From contig CAWARK010000014.1 of the NCBI GenBank assembly GCA_963784415.1, forward strand, positions 1,054,001 through 1,118,000: DNA of 64,000 bases. The letters run 5' to 3'. The first letter of the stretch is position 1. Each line of letters starts with the position of its first letter. A program made the translations under genes and the position numbers. This DNA comes from UBA7672 sp963784415. GTDB taxonomy: Bacteria > Pseudomonadota > Alphaproteobacteria > Caulobacterales > Hyphomonadaceae. Positions 38,217 through 47,098 of this stretch are shown here, one piece after another. The notes under the pieces are model-generated. The model was not told where the DNA came from. It saw nothing but the letters and a program-made list of their open reading frames with translations, and did not search any database.

Positions 38217-38782
38217 ATGCGCATCATTGCTGGCACATTGAAGGGCCGAACCATCCGCACGCCGGAGGGGCAAGGCACACGCCCCACCTCCGACCGGGCG
38301 CGCGAATCCCTGTTCAACGTGCTCGCCCATGCGGACTGGGCGCCCAGGCCTCGAAGGCGCCCGCATCATCGACGCGTTCGCAGGGTCCGGCGCGCTGGGC
38401 TTCGAAGCCATCTCGCGCGGCGGCGCATTCTGCCTGTTCGTGGAAACCGACGCCGCCGCCCGCGGCTGCATCCGCGACAATGTCGAAGACGTTCCAGCTG
38501 TTCGGCAATACCCGCATCCATCGCCGCTCGGCCACTGACCTCGGCGCCAAGCCCGCCGGCCTCGGCGCGCCCTTCGATCTGGTGTTCATGGACCCACCCT
38601 ACGCGCAGGGCCTCGTCCCACTAGCGCTCGAACAACTTGCGACCGGCCAATGGCTCACGCCCGACGCGCTGGTCGTCGCCGAAACAGGCTCAAACGAACT
38701 CGCGCCCACCGCCCCCGGCTGGGCCACGCAGGACGAGCGCATCTACGGCGCGGCGCGCGTATCGTTCCTGCGCAGGGCCTGA
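38217..38782 (+). pseudogene. rsmD: 16S rRNA (guanine-966-N2)-methyltransferase, split by two frameshifts
   Basis: Recognisable RsmD in three frames. The start MRIIAGTLKGRTI and RPTSDRARESLFNVLAHADW are in the first; GARIIDAFAGSGALGFEAISRGG (SAM-binding) is in a second after a shift near 38342-38350; FQLFGNTRI through LVFMDPPYAQGLV (the catalytic DPPY motif) to the TGA at 38782 is in a third after a shift near 38480-38495. With both repaired the length (about 188 residues) is normal for the family. Likely a real gene with base-call errors rather than decay. Its 3' end overlaps the convergent CPBP gene by 40 bases. Confidence 0.85.
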
Positions 38783-39692
38783 CCCTTCGGCAGCGGCGCC
38801 AACGGCGACAGAACGAACGCCAGCAGCAAGCCGAGCATCAGCAGGTCCGTCGGCGCAGACCCAACCGCGTCCGCCTGACTCTGCACGAAAAGCGAAACAG
38901 GCGGCGACGATCCCGCCACGCTCATCACCAGCAGCGCGCCGATATTGTTGACGAAGTGGAAGCCCATCGCGGCGGACAGTCCGCCCGTGCGCCACACCGT
39001 CGCCGTCATGACCATCCCGAGCATGGACGCCGCGACAACGTAATATAGGCCGAACATCAGGTCGCCGCCTCCATTGGCAGCGTGAGCGATGCCAAAGGCC
39101 AGCGACGGCAAGAGGCCCCACACAAGCGGATGATGAAACCGCGCGGCAAACTGCTGCGTGAGATAGCCCCGGAAGAACAACTCCTCGCCCGCGCTCTGCA
39201 GGAAGATCAGGATGGCCAGCGGAGCGAACGAGATCAGCCACGTCTCGACGGGCAGGTTCGACCAATGCGGCGCCATCCCCGATACCGCCGACAGCGCCAC
39301 GCCCGCCGCCAGATACCCCCCCGCCAACGCCATCCCGACCGCAAACTGCCCCAGCCGCACACGCCGGTCATGCGAGACAACGGATGCAAAGCTGCGCTTG
39401 CTCAACACGCGCACGGCCAGCCCACACGCCGATCCACAATCCCCAGAATGTCGCGAACAGAACGCCCGTGGCCGTCACGACGTCTCGACATAGGACAGCG
39501 ACGCTTCCGCCTGCCCCATGACGGTCGCCAGCGCCTCGCGGGTCGTCAGCCCGATACGGACCGCACACGACGCCAACTACCAGTGGTCCAGACCATCCAG
39601 ACCACGACGATGATGACCGCGCCCAGCGCCGTCCGCCACAGCTGCGTGCGTGGCCGCGCAGCGTCGATCCAGCGCTGGAAGGGATGCTCCAT
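38743..39692 (-). CDS. CPBP-family intramembrane metalloprotease, frameshifted in the N-terminal part
   Basis: The intact 3' portion (38743-39414) encodes about 220 residues with the CPBP (Abi) motifs: EELFFRGYL (glutamates and Arg of motif 1), FGIAHA (His of motif 2) and HFVNN (motif 3). The N-terminal part runs in shifted frames: MEHPFQRWIDAARPRTQLWR at 39692, then IGLTTREALATVMGQAEASL, then VTATGVLFATFWGLWIGVWA, then RVLSKRSF. Shifts lie near 39548-39590, 39475-39489 and 39412-39425. The full protein would be about 315 residues with several membrane helices. CPBP members process prenylated or other membrane substrates; the substrate here is unknown. Confidence 0.75.
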
Positions 39693-39702
39693 CGTCAGGC
39701 CC

Positions 39703-40678
39703 TCACGGCTTCAAAACGGTCGCGCCGATCGTCCCGCGCCCCTCAAGCGCACGATGAGCCTCCGCCGCATCCTTCAGCGCAAAGCGCTGGCGCACGTCCG
39801 CCTTCACCGCGCCCGACCGCATCGCGCCCCACAGCGCCGCCGATCCGCGCTCCAGCTCCTCGCGCGTCTTGGTGAAATGGAACAAGTCCCGGCCGCGTCA
39901 TGATCAGCGAACCACCCTGATTGAGCCGCGACGGCGGAATTGGATCCGCCGGCCCCGAAGCATTGCCATACGTGATGAACCACCCGCGCGGCTGCAGCGA
40001 GCGCATGCTCGCCTCAGCCGACGTCTTGCCGACGCTGTCATAGACCACCGGCACGCCCTTGCCGTTCGTCATTTCCTTCACCCGCGCCGCCACATCTTCG
40101 CTGGAGAGGATCGTCTCGTCACAGCCATACGCTTTCGCCAGCTCCGCCTTGGCCGGTGTCGACACGACACCGATCACCCGCGCGCCCTGCGCATTCGCCC
40201 ACGGCACAAGAATGGACCCCACGCCGCCTGCCGCCGCCCAGACCAGAATGGTCTCGCCCGGCTGGATGCGCCGAATCTCGAATGTCAGCATCCAGACCGT
40301 CAGTCCCTTGAGGAACACCGCAGCCGCATCCTCATCCGACACCGTGTCCGGAATGCGCACCAGACGCTCAGCCGGCGCATTCCGATGCGAGGCATAGGCG
40401 CCGGGCACGCCATTGTAGACGACCCTGTCGCCAACCTTCACACCCGCAACGCCCTCGCCCAGCGCCTCGACGACGCCAGCCGCCTCAACGCCCAGCACAG
40501 CAGGCGTCGGTCCTGGATAGAGCCCCGTACGCGTGTAGACGTCGATGAAATTGAGCCCGATTGCCGTCTGGCGCAGCCTTGCCTGCCCCGGTCCGGGCGG
40601 CGGCAGGTCCACCTGTTCGAACTTCATTTCCTCCGGTCCGCCGTGCTTGTGGATACGGATGACGTCTGCTGTGGACAT
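39703..40678 (-). CDS. NADPH:quinone oxidoreductase (zeta-crystallin-like), frameshifted near the 3' end
   Basis: About 324 residues when one shift near 39890 is repaired. Medium-chain dehydrogenase without zinc ligands: N-terminal GroES-like part (IGLNFIDVYTRTGLYP, VLGVEAAGVVEALG), Rossmann motif VWAAAGGVGSILVPWA and VVYDSVGK. The first frame turns to nonsense after SLIMTRPGL; a second frame gives FHFTKTREELERG through GTIGATVLKP and TGA at 39703, the family's normal C-terminus. Reduces quinones with NADPH; physiological substrate not known. Confidence 0.88.
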
Positions 40679-40730
40679 GGAACTCTCTCACGGTTGCCGC
40701 GACCGGCCAGACTCATGTCTAACCCCTTCC

Positions 40731-41327
40731 ATGGACTTGTTCGAGCCAGCCACCGTTGAGATTATTTGCGGTATCGATGAAGCCGGTCGCGGTCCGCTTG
40801 CCGGCCCCGTGTGCGCCGCCGCCGTGATCCTCGATCCGAAACGACCCATCGCGGGCCTCAACGACAGCAAGCAATTGACCGAGAAGCGCCGCGACGCCCT
40901 CGCCCCGCTGATCCGCGAGCGCGCCATCGCCTGGGCCGTTGGCTGGGCCAGCGTCGAGGAGATCGACGCATTCAACATCCGCCAGGCGAACTTCAAGGCC
41001 ATGCGCCGCGCCTTCGAGGGTCTCGGCGTTCGCCCCACCCACGCACTCGTCGACGGCAAGGACCCGCCCCCGCTCACCTGCCGCATCACCTGCATCATCG
41101 GCGGCGACGCGCTGGAGCCCGCCATCTCGGCGGCGTCCATCCTCGCCAAGACCGCACGCGACGCCGTGATGGTGGACCTCTGCGCGCAATATCCCGGCTA
41201 CGGCTTCTCGCAGCACAAGGGCTACGGCTCTGCGGCGCACCTCGAAGCCTTGCGCCGGCTGGGACCAAGCCCCGCACACCGCAGGACTTTCGCACCCGTG
41301 CGCGCCCTGCTCGAAGCCCAGACCTAG
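40731..41327 (+). CDS. rnhB: Ribonuclease HII
   Basis: 198 residues from the ATG at 40731. Removes ribonucleotides from DNA and RNA primers. Active-site residues are in CGIDEAGRGPLAGPV (D and E), HALVDGKD and ISAASILAKTARD (later Asp). The C-terminus YGFSQHKGYGSAAHLEAL is the conserved RNase HII tail. The stop codon interlocks with that of mutL. Confidence 0.97.
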   Translation: MDLFEPATVEIICGIDEAGRGPLAGPVCAAAVILDPKRPIAGLNDSKQLTEKRRDALAPLIRERAIAWAVGWASVEEIDAFNIRQANFKAMRRAFEGLGVRPTHALVDGKDPPPLTCRITCIIGGDALEPAISAASILAKTARDAVMVDLCAQYPGYGFSQHKGYGSAAHLEALRRLGPSPAHRRTFAPVRALLEAQT

Positions 41328-43201
41328 CGCCGGCCGAACAGCTTCTCGATATCCGACAGCTTCAGCTCCACATAAGTCGGCCGGCCGTGATTGCACTGGC
41401 CTGAGTGCGGCGTTGCTTCCATCTGGCGGAGCAGCGCATTCATCTCGTCCGCCGTGAGCCTCCGCCCAGCGCGCACCGAACCGCGACAGGCCATATTGCC
41501 CATCACTTCCTCCATCCGCTCCTTCAGCGCGAGACCCGCCTCGTATTCGGCGAAGTCATCCGCCAGATCACGGATCAGCCCCTTCACATCCATCGGCCCG
41601 AACAGCGCCGGCGTCGCCCGCACAGCAACAGCGCCGCGCCCGAACGGTTCGACCTCCAGCCCCATCACCTCAAGCTCAGCGGCCCGATCCAGCACGCGCA
41701 GCGCCTCTTCCTCGGACAGTTCCACGATCTCGGGGATCAACAGCGCCTGACGCTTCACGCCTTCGCCGCCCATCTGCGCCTTCATGCGCTCGTAGACGAG
41801 CCGCTCGTGCGCCGCATGCTGGTCGACGATCACCATGCCGTCGGCCGTCTGCGCGATGATATAGGTCTCGTGCACCTGCGCCCGCGCCACGCCAAGCGGC
41901 GGCGTGCCCACTGGCGCATCATCCGACGCAGGCTCCACCCGCGCGCTGGGAGAGGCCGCAAACGCATCGAAGGTCGACGCGCGATTGTCCGACATCGCCG
42001 GATAGGCCGAGCCATAGTCCCCATCCGACACCACCGGCCGCGCCGGCGACCATTTCGCGCCCGGCGACGCCCACGGCAGCGACGGCGCGACATGGCTGGT
42101 CGCCGCGCCCAGCGCTGCGCCGGCAACCGTGGTGCTGGCGCGATGCCCCGCAGCCGCCAGCGCATGTCGCAGAGCGCCAATCATCAGCCCGCGCACATTG
42201 GCGGCGTCGCGGAAACGCACCTCGGTCTTGGCCGGGTGCACGTTCACGTCGACCTGCATCGGATCGAGATCGACAAACAGCACCGCCATCGGATGACGGT
42301 CGCGCGCCAGGAAATCCTGATAGGCGGCGCGCAGCACACCGACCAGCAGCTTGTCCTTCACCGGTCGCCCGTTCACGAAAAGATACTGGTGCTGCGACGT
42401 CCCACGATTGAACGTCGGCAAGCCCGCAAAGCCGGACACCCGCACGCCCTCGCGCTCCGCCTCGATCTCGACCGCATTATCGCGGAACTCGCGGCCGAGC
42501 ACGGCGCCCAGACGCTTCAGCCGCGCTTCGGCCAGCGTGCCCTGCTCGGCCTGCAGCTTGATGATCGCCCGCTCGTCCGTCTCCAGATGAAACGACACGT
42601 CCGCCCGCGTCAGCGCCAGCCGCCGCACCGTGTCGGCAATCGCCTGCGACTCCGACCGCTCGGACTTCATGAATTTCAGTCGCGCCGGCGTCGCATAGAA
42701 AAGATCGCGCACATCCACCCGCGTGCCGTTGCTGGTGAGCCCGCTCCACGGTCCCGGCTTCGGCCCATCGATGCGGCCCGCGTCCACCGTGATCTCGAAT
42801 GCGCCATCGGCGCCGCGCGCCCGGCTCAGGATCGACAGGCGCGAGACCGATCCGATCGACGGCAACGCCTCGCCCCGGAACCCCATCGTGCGGATATCGA
42901 GCAGGTCGACATGCCCGTCATCGTCGGCGGTCAGCTTCGACGTCGCATGCCGCTCGATCGCAACCGGCAGCTCGTCGACCGACATGCCGAACCCGTCGTC
43001 CTCGACCATCAGGCGCACAAGGCCACCGCCCTCGATCCGCACCCGGATGGCCCGCGCGCCGGCATCCAGCGCGTTCTCGATCAACTCCTTGGCCGCAGCC
43101 GCCGGCCGCTCCACCACCTCGCCCGCAGCAATGCGGTTCACCGCGTCCGGCGGCAGGCGGCGGATGCGTCCTTCAGGATGTTTCAGGGCTGATTCGGCCA
43201 T
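41324..43201 (-). CDS. mutL: DNA mismatch repair protein MutL
   Basis: 625 residues from the ATG at 43199-43201. The GHKL ATPase domain has IAAGEVVERPAAAAKELIENALDAG, VEDDGFGM and TMGFRGEALPSIGS. The C-terminal domain retains the nicking-endonuclease motif DQHAAHERLVYE, plus ACRGSVRAGR and CNHGRP, so it is of the endonuclease-active, MutH-independent type. The linker (about 340-430) is Ala/Ser/Pro-rich. It lies downstream of the M16 pair on the same strand, after a 74-base gap. Confidence 0.97.
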   Translation of the reverse strand: MAESALKHPEGRIRRLPPDAVNRIAAGEVVERPAAAAKELIENALDAGARAIRVRIEGGGLVRLMVEDDGFGMSVDELPVAIERHATSKLTADDDGHVDLLDIRTMGFRGEALPSIGSVSRLSILSRARGADGAFEITVDAGRIDGPKPGPWSGLTSNGTRVDVRDLFYATPARLKFMKSERSESQAIADTVRRLALTRADVSFHLETDERAIIKLQAEQGTLAEARLKRLGAVLGREFRDNAVEIEAEREGVRVSGFAGLPTFNRGTSQHQYLFVNGRPVKDKLLVGVLRAAYQDFLARDRHPMAVLFVDLDPMQVDVNVHPAKTEVRFRDAANVRGLMIGALRHALAAAGHRASTTVAGAALGAATSHVAPSLPWASPGAKWSPARPVVSDGDYGSAYPAMSDNRASTFDAFAASPSARVEPASDDAPVGTPPLGVARAQVHETYIIAQTADGMVIVDQHAAHERLVYERMKAQMGGEGVKRQALLIPEIVELSEEEALRVLDRAAELEVMGLEVEPFGRGAVAVRATPALFGPMDVKGLIRDLADDFAEYEAGLALKERMEEVMGNMACRGSVRAGRRLTADEMNALLRQMEATPHSGQCNHGRPTYVELKLSDIEKLFGRR

Positions 43202-43275
43202 TCCGCACTTTAGCCTTCCCGGGCCCGGATTGCAGGCCGCCGCGCCGTCTGCACCCACAGCTTTGTAGGTTCCGT

Positions 43276-44610
43276 TCAGTCCGTAACCGGCTGGCCGACC
43301 ATCACGAAGGTGAAATCCTCGGGCTTCATGTATTTCGACGCCACCCGCTTGAGATCGTCCAGCGTCACTGCCTCGAAGTAGTCGTTGCGATGCTGCACAT
43401 AGTCCGCGCCCTGCCCGTCCTGCCAGAACCCCAGCAGGTTGCGCGCGGTCTTGGCGTTCGAGTCGAACGACAGCGGGAAGGCCCCGGTCAGGTAGGCCTT
43501 CGCGTCGTCCAGCTCGGCCTGCGTCGGGCCATCCTTGCCCAGCCGTGCAATGTTCTCGCGGATGAGGCGGACCACCTCCTCGGCCTTGTCATTCATTGTC
43601 GAGCTCGAGCCGGTCCAGCGCCAGTAATTGGGCTGGATGCTCAGCGCGGTGCCGATGCCATAGGTCAGGCCCCGTTTCTCGCGAATATCGTCGACCAGCC
43701 GCGACGAGAAACCACCGCCACCGAGAATGTAGTTCAGCGTGTAGGCCGCAAAGAAATCCGGATCGTCACGCCGTACGCCTGGCCCCGAGAACAGCACCAG
43801 CGTCTGCGGCTGCGGAAGCTGCTTGATGATCGGATCGGCCTGCGCCGGCCGCGCAACCGCATCCGGCAGGATCACCGGCGGCTGCCCCGTCGGCAGATGG
43901 CCGAACACCAGGTCCAGCTTGGGCTTCAACTCCTCCGCCGTGATGTCGCCGACCACGACCACGTTCAACCGGTCACGCGTCATCAGTCGACTCTTGAGAT
44001 CGATCGCATCCTGCCTGCTGATACCGGACACCGTCTTTGCCGTGGCATAGCGCGCATAGGGATGGCCGGGGATCAGCGCATCATTCATCGCGCGCGTCGA
44101 CAGCGTTTTCGGATTGCTCTCGCCTTCCTTCAGCCCGACCGTCAGTTCGCGCTTGGCCCGCTCGAACGGTTCGCTGTCCATGCGCAGCTCGTCGAACGCC
44201 AGACGCATCATCTCGAAGCTGTCGTCCGCCGTTGCCTTCAGCGTCGACAATCCGCACGTGGTCCAGTCGACCCCAACGCCGCAGCCGAACTCCATGTTCA
44301 GGTCCTGCATCCGCGCGCCATATGCGGTGGTGTCCATGGCTCCGGCGCCTTCGTTCATCATGTAAGCCAACACCCAGCCGAGTCCGTCCTTGCCTGCCGG
44401 TTCGGCCGCGCTGCCGCCTTGCCACGATACCTGCATGGCGATCGAGGGCACGAATGTCTCACTGACCAGCCACGCCGTGATGCCGCCCGGCGACGTGACC
44501 ACCTGCACATTGGACAGTTCGGATTGCGCCTGCGCGGCCTTCACAGGCGCCACCGTCTGGCACGCGGCAAGACAAAGCAGCGCCACGATTCCAGGCGCCC
44601 CGCGCATCAT
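43276..44610 (-). CDS. M16-family lipoprotein lacking the zinc motif (non-catalytic partner)
   Basis: 444 residues; lipobox LAAC at about residue 17. It has the two-domain M16 fold, including YFEAVTLDDLKRVASKYM and LGGGGFSSRLVDDIREKRGLTYGIG, but the position of HxxEH is GWVLAYMMNEGAG, with no zinc ligands. Such inactive halves pair with an active M16 subunit; the active one is the overlapping upstream gene (four-base overlap). An anchored periplasmic heterodimer is the likely product. Substrate unknown. Confidence 0.88.
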   Translation of the reverse strand: MMRGAPGIVALLCLAACQTVAPVKAAQAQSELSNVQVVTSPGGITAWLVSETFVPSIAMQVSWQGGSAAEPAGKDGLGWVLAYMMNEGAGAMDTTAYGARMQDLNMEFGCGVGVDWTTCGLSTLKATADDSFEMMRLAFDELRMDSEPFERAKRELTVGLKEGESNPKTLSTRAMNDALIPGHPYARYATAKTVSGISRQDAIDLKSRLMTRDRLNVVVVGDITAEELKPKLDLVFGHLPTGQPPVILPDAVARPAQADPIIKQLPQPQTLVLFSGPGVRRDDPDFFAAYTLNYILGGGGFSSRLVDDIREKRGLTYGIGTALSIQPNYWRWTGSSSTMNDKAEEVVRLIRENIARLGKDGPTQAELDDAKAYLTGAFPLSFDSNAKTARNLLGFWQDGQGADYVQHRNDYFEAVTLDDLKRVASKYMKPEDFTFVMVGQPVTD

Positions 44611-45965
44611 GGCGTTACCGGAGCCAGCAGGCTGTCGATGTAGCGTGGCCCGCGCAGATAGCGGTTCATCGCCACCTTCACGTCCGCCGCCGAGACCGAC
44701 GCAACGCGCGCGTCCTGCTCGGCGATCTGGTCGAGCGACAGGCCAGCCGTCAGCATCGCGCCATACCAGTTCGCCATGTCCATCTGATTGTCGCGCCGAT
44801 AGATGGCCTCGGCCGCAATCATGCTCTTGGCCCGCGCCAGCTCCTCCGCCGTCGGCCCCTGATCGAGAAAGCGATTGGCAATTAGCATCGCCGCCGCACG
44901 AATTGCCTCAACCGGGGTTCCCGGCGCGGGCGTCAGGTTGATCGTCAGCGCCCCCGCCGCCTCCATCTCGCTGCTGTATCCGTTCGCCATCACCGCTTTG
45001 CCGCCCTCTACCAGCTCACGGTAGAACCTGCTCGTTCGTCCACCGGCCAGCACCTGCATGCCCACCCGAAGCGCTGCCGCATCCGGATGCCCCATGCGCA
45101 CGCCCAGCCAGTTACGGCTCCATGTCGGCTGGCTCACCTTCGGATCGCGATAGACGACCTCAGCCGATTCCGTGATCGGCTTTACCGCCGGCCACGCCCG
45201 CACCTTCAGGTTACCGCGCCGCGGGATGCGCCCATAAATCTCCTCGGCCAGCGGCTTCAGCTCATCAGCCGTCATGTCGCCCGACACAACAAGAATCGCG
45301 TTCTCCGGCCCGTACCAGGTGCGATACCAGTCCACGGCATCCGCGCGCGTCAGCTTCGCGACTTCGTCCATCCGCCCGATCACCGGCACGGCATAGGGAT
45401 GCCCCGCGAACAGTTTCGCATAGACCATCTCGTCGAGGATTGCGGCCGGGCTACTGTCGACACTTTGCCGCCGTTCTTCCTGCACCACCGCGCGCTCGGG
45501 CAGCACCTCATTGTCGGCGAGCTGAAGGTTGACCATCCGGTCCGCCTCCATCCGCATCATCAACGGCAGGCGATCCTTCGCGACGTGAAAATGATAGGTC
45601 GTATAATCCAGCCACGTCGCCGCGTTGTCCTGCCCGCCATTGCGCGCGACGATCTTTGAGTATTCGCCCGCAGGCCGCTCCTTCGTCGCCTTGAACATCA
45701 GATGCTCGAGGAAATGCGCCAGCCCCGACTTGCCGCGCACCTCGTCGGCCGAGCCGACGCGATACCAGATCATGTGGGTCACAACAGGCGCGCGGTGATC
45801 CGGAAGGATCACCGCGCGCATGCCGTTCGACAATGTAAAACTCTGTGGCGCCCAGTCAGTCCCCGATTGCGCGGTCGCCGGCGCTCCAAGCAGTATCCCC
45901 GCAACGAGCAGGGCCGCGATGGCGCGCAGCAGTCCGGGCATTCTGGAAAACGGGCCTGACCTCAA
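44607..45965 (-). CDS. M16-family zinc peptidase, exported (catalytic subunit)
   Basis: 452 residues; an internal ATG at 45941 (MPGLLRAIAALL) gives a tidier signal peptide (to about GAPATAQ) and may be the real start. The zinc motif is H84-FL-E87-H88 followed by LMFKATK, and the second Glu is in ERAVVQEERRQ. Starts within four bases of the DUF3035 stop and overlaps the inactive partner gene. The order lspA, DUF3035, active M16, inactive M16 is seen in many alphaproteobacteria. Confidence 0.9.
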   Translation of the reverse strand: MRSGPFSRMPGLLRAIAALLVAGILLGAPATAQSGTDWAPQSFTLSNGMRAVILPDHRAPVVTHMIWYRVGSADEVRGKSGLAHFLEHLMFKATKERPAGEYSKIVARNGGQDNAATWLDYTTYHFHVAKDRLPLMMRMEADRMVNLQLADNEVLPERAVVQEERRQSVDSSPAAILDEMVYAKLFAGHPYAVPVIGRMDEVAKLTRADAVDWYRTWYGPENAILVVSGDMTADELKPLAEEIYGRIPRRGNLKVRAWPAVKPITESAEVVYRDPKVSQPTWSRNWLGVRMGHPDAAALRVGMQVLAGGRTSRFYRELVEGGKAVMANGYSSEMEAAGALTINLTPAPGTPVEAIRAAAMLIANRFLDQGPTAEELARAKSMIAAEAIYRRDNQMDMANWYGAMLTAGLSLDQIAEQDARVASVSAADVKVAMNRYLRGPRYIDSLLAPVTP

Positions 45966-46480
45966 AGTCCAGGCAGCTTGCTTGTCTGCTTGGGCTGGAT
46001 GATGACCTTGCCGCCGCCAGTGATGTCCTTGACGGCCTCGGCCTCTGCGCGAAGACGCTCGGTCTCGGCGGCCGGATCGACCACGGGTTCGCGGGGCTCG
46101 CCGCCACCGAAGTTCAGGATCATGTCCGTGATGCTGCGGTTCTTGCGCAGTGTCTGGCTGTCATCGAAATCGACCAGCGAACGAACGTTGCGATCGATCG
46201 CATCGCCGCCTGCGGATTTCACGAACATCTTCTCGCCTTCGCTGGCGGTCTGTCCAACATCGACGCCGAACACCGCCACGCGGGCCTGGGCCTCGGGCGA
46301 CAATTCCTGCGGGCGCGCCTGGCCGAGCGTCGGCGGGCGGAGGTTGTATTCCGGCGGCACGGTCAGCGGCGCTTTCCGCACGACACGGAACTCGTCGGGC
46401 CCGCCGGTAGAGGCGCACGCAGCGAGGCTAAGTGCGGTCATCGCGACCAGACCGAGGGTGGAATAACGCTTCACTGGCAT
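45962..46480 (-). CDS. DUF3035 lipoprotein
   Basis: 172 residues; lipobox LAAC (Cys at about 22). The DUF3035 core reads DEFRVVRKAPLTVPPEYNLRPP, followed by a charged helical region and a C-terminal basic/Gly tail. Outer-membrane lipoprotein of unknown role, conserved beside lspA in alphaproteobacteria. Confidence 0.88.
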   Translation of the reverse strand: MPVKRYSTLGLVAMTALSLAACASTGGPDEFRVVRKAPLTVPPEYNLRPPTLGQARPQELSPEAQARVAVFGVDVGQTASEGEKMFVKSAGGDAIDRNVRSLVDFDDSQTLRKNRSITDMILNFGGGEPREPVVDPAAETERLRAEAEAVKDITGGGKVIIQPKQTSKLPGL

Positions 46481-46516
46481 TCTCCTGAAGTGTCGTACGT
46501 CCGACTCCCGGCTCTT

Positions 46517-47089
46517 CTAGCGCGCCGGGTTCCGCGAGACCAGAAGCTGATCCAGCAGCAAAATAATGGCGCCAATCGAGATTGAGGCGTCCGCGACGTT
46601 AAAAATCCACGGGAAGCCCACCGGCCACCCCCCGATGTTCAGACCGAACCACGGCCCGGTAAAGTCAATGAAATCAACGACCGCACCAAAAACCGCCCGG
46701 TCGATCAGGTTGCCCACCGCCCCCCCCACCACCATCGCCAACGCCAACGCCGTCAGCGACCTTTGCGCGCGGAGCAGCCAAAGCGTGAATCCGATGGCGA
46801 TTCCAAGGATCAGGATAAACAACGCCCACCGCGCGAGCCCGTCGGACTGCGCCAGGCCAAAACTGATCCCGCGGTTCCACATCATCGAGAAGTCGAAAAC
46901 CGACGACACCTCGACCCGGCCACAGGGCGCCAGCCTGTTCAGGCAGTCGATCGCCCGGAATTCCGGATTGCCCAGCACCCACTGCTTGCTGAGCTGATCG
47001 AGCACCACGATGCCGATGATCAGCGGAATGCCCCAGCGCCAGGCGCGGGTCATTTTCTCGCGCGAAAGCCAGTCCATCGTCACGGCCAT
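46517..47089 (-). CDS. lspA: Lipoprotein signal peptidase (signal peptidase II)
   Basis: 190 residues, four transmembrane helices. The catalytic aspartates lie in GGAVGNLIDRAVFGAVVDFID and FNVADASISIG. It cleaves prolipoproteins such as the DUF3035 and M16 lipoproteins encoded next to it. Nine bases separate it from the end of ileS, the classical ileS-lspA pair. Confidence 0.96.
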   Translation of the reverse strand: MAVTMDWLSREKMTRAWRWGIPLIIGIVVLDQLSKQWVLGNPEFRAIDCLNRLAPCGRVEVSSVFDFSMMWNRGISFGLAQSDGLARWALFILILGIAIGFTLWLLRAQRSLTALALAMVVGGAVGNLIDRAVFGAVVDFIDFTGPWFGLNIGGWPVGFPWIFNVADASISIGAIILLLDQLLVSRNPAR

Positions 47090-47098
47090 ACAGCTACC

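Noticed and set aside
41405..44643. Two long plus-strand open frames opposite mutL and the M16 gene
   Set aside because: Arg/His-rich shadow products; the minus-strand genes have complete catalytic motifs.
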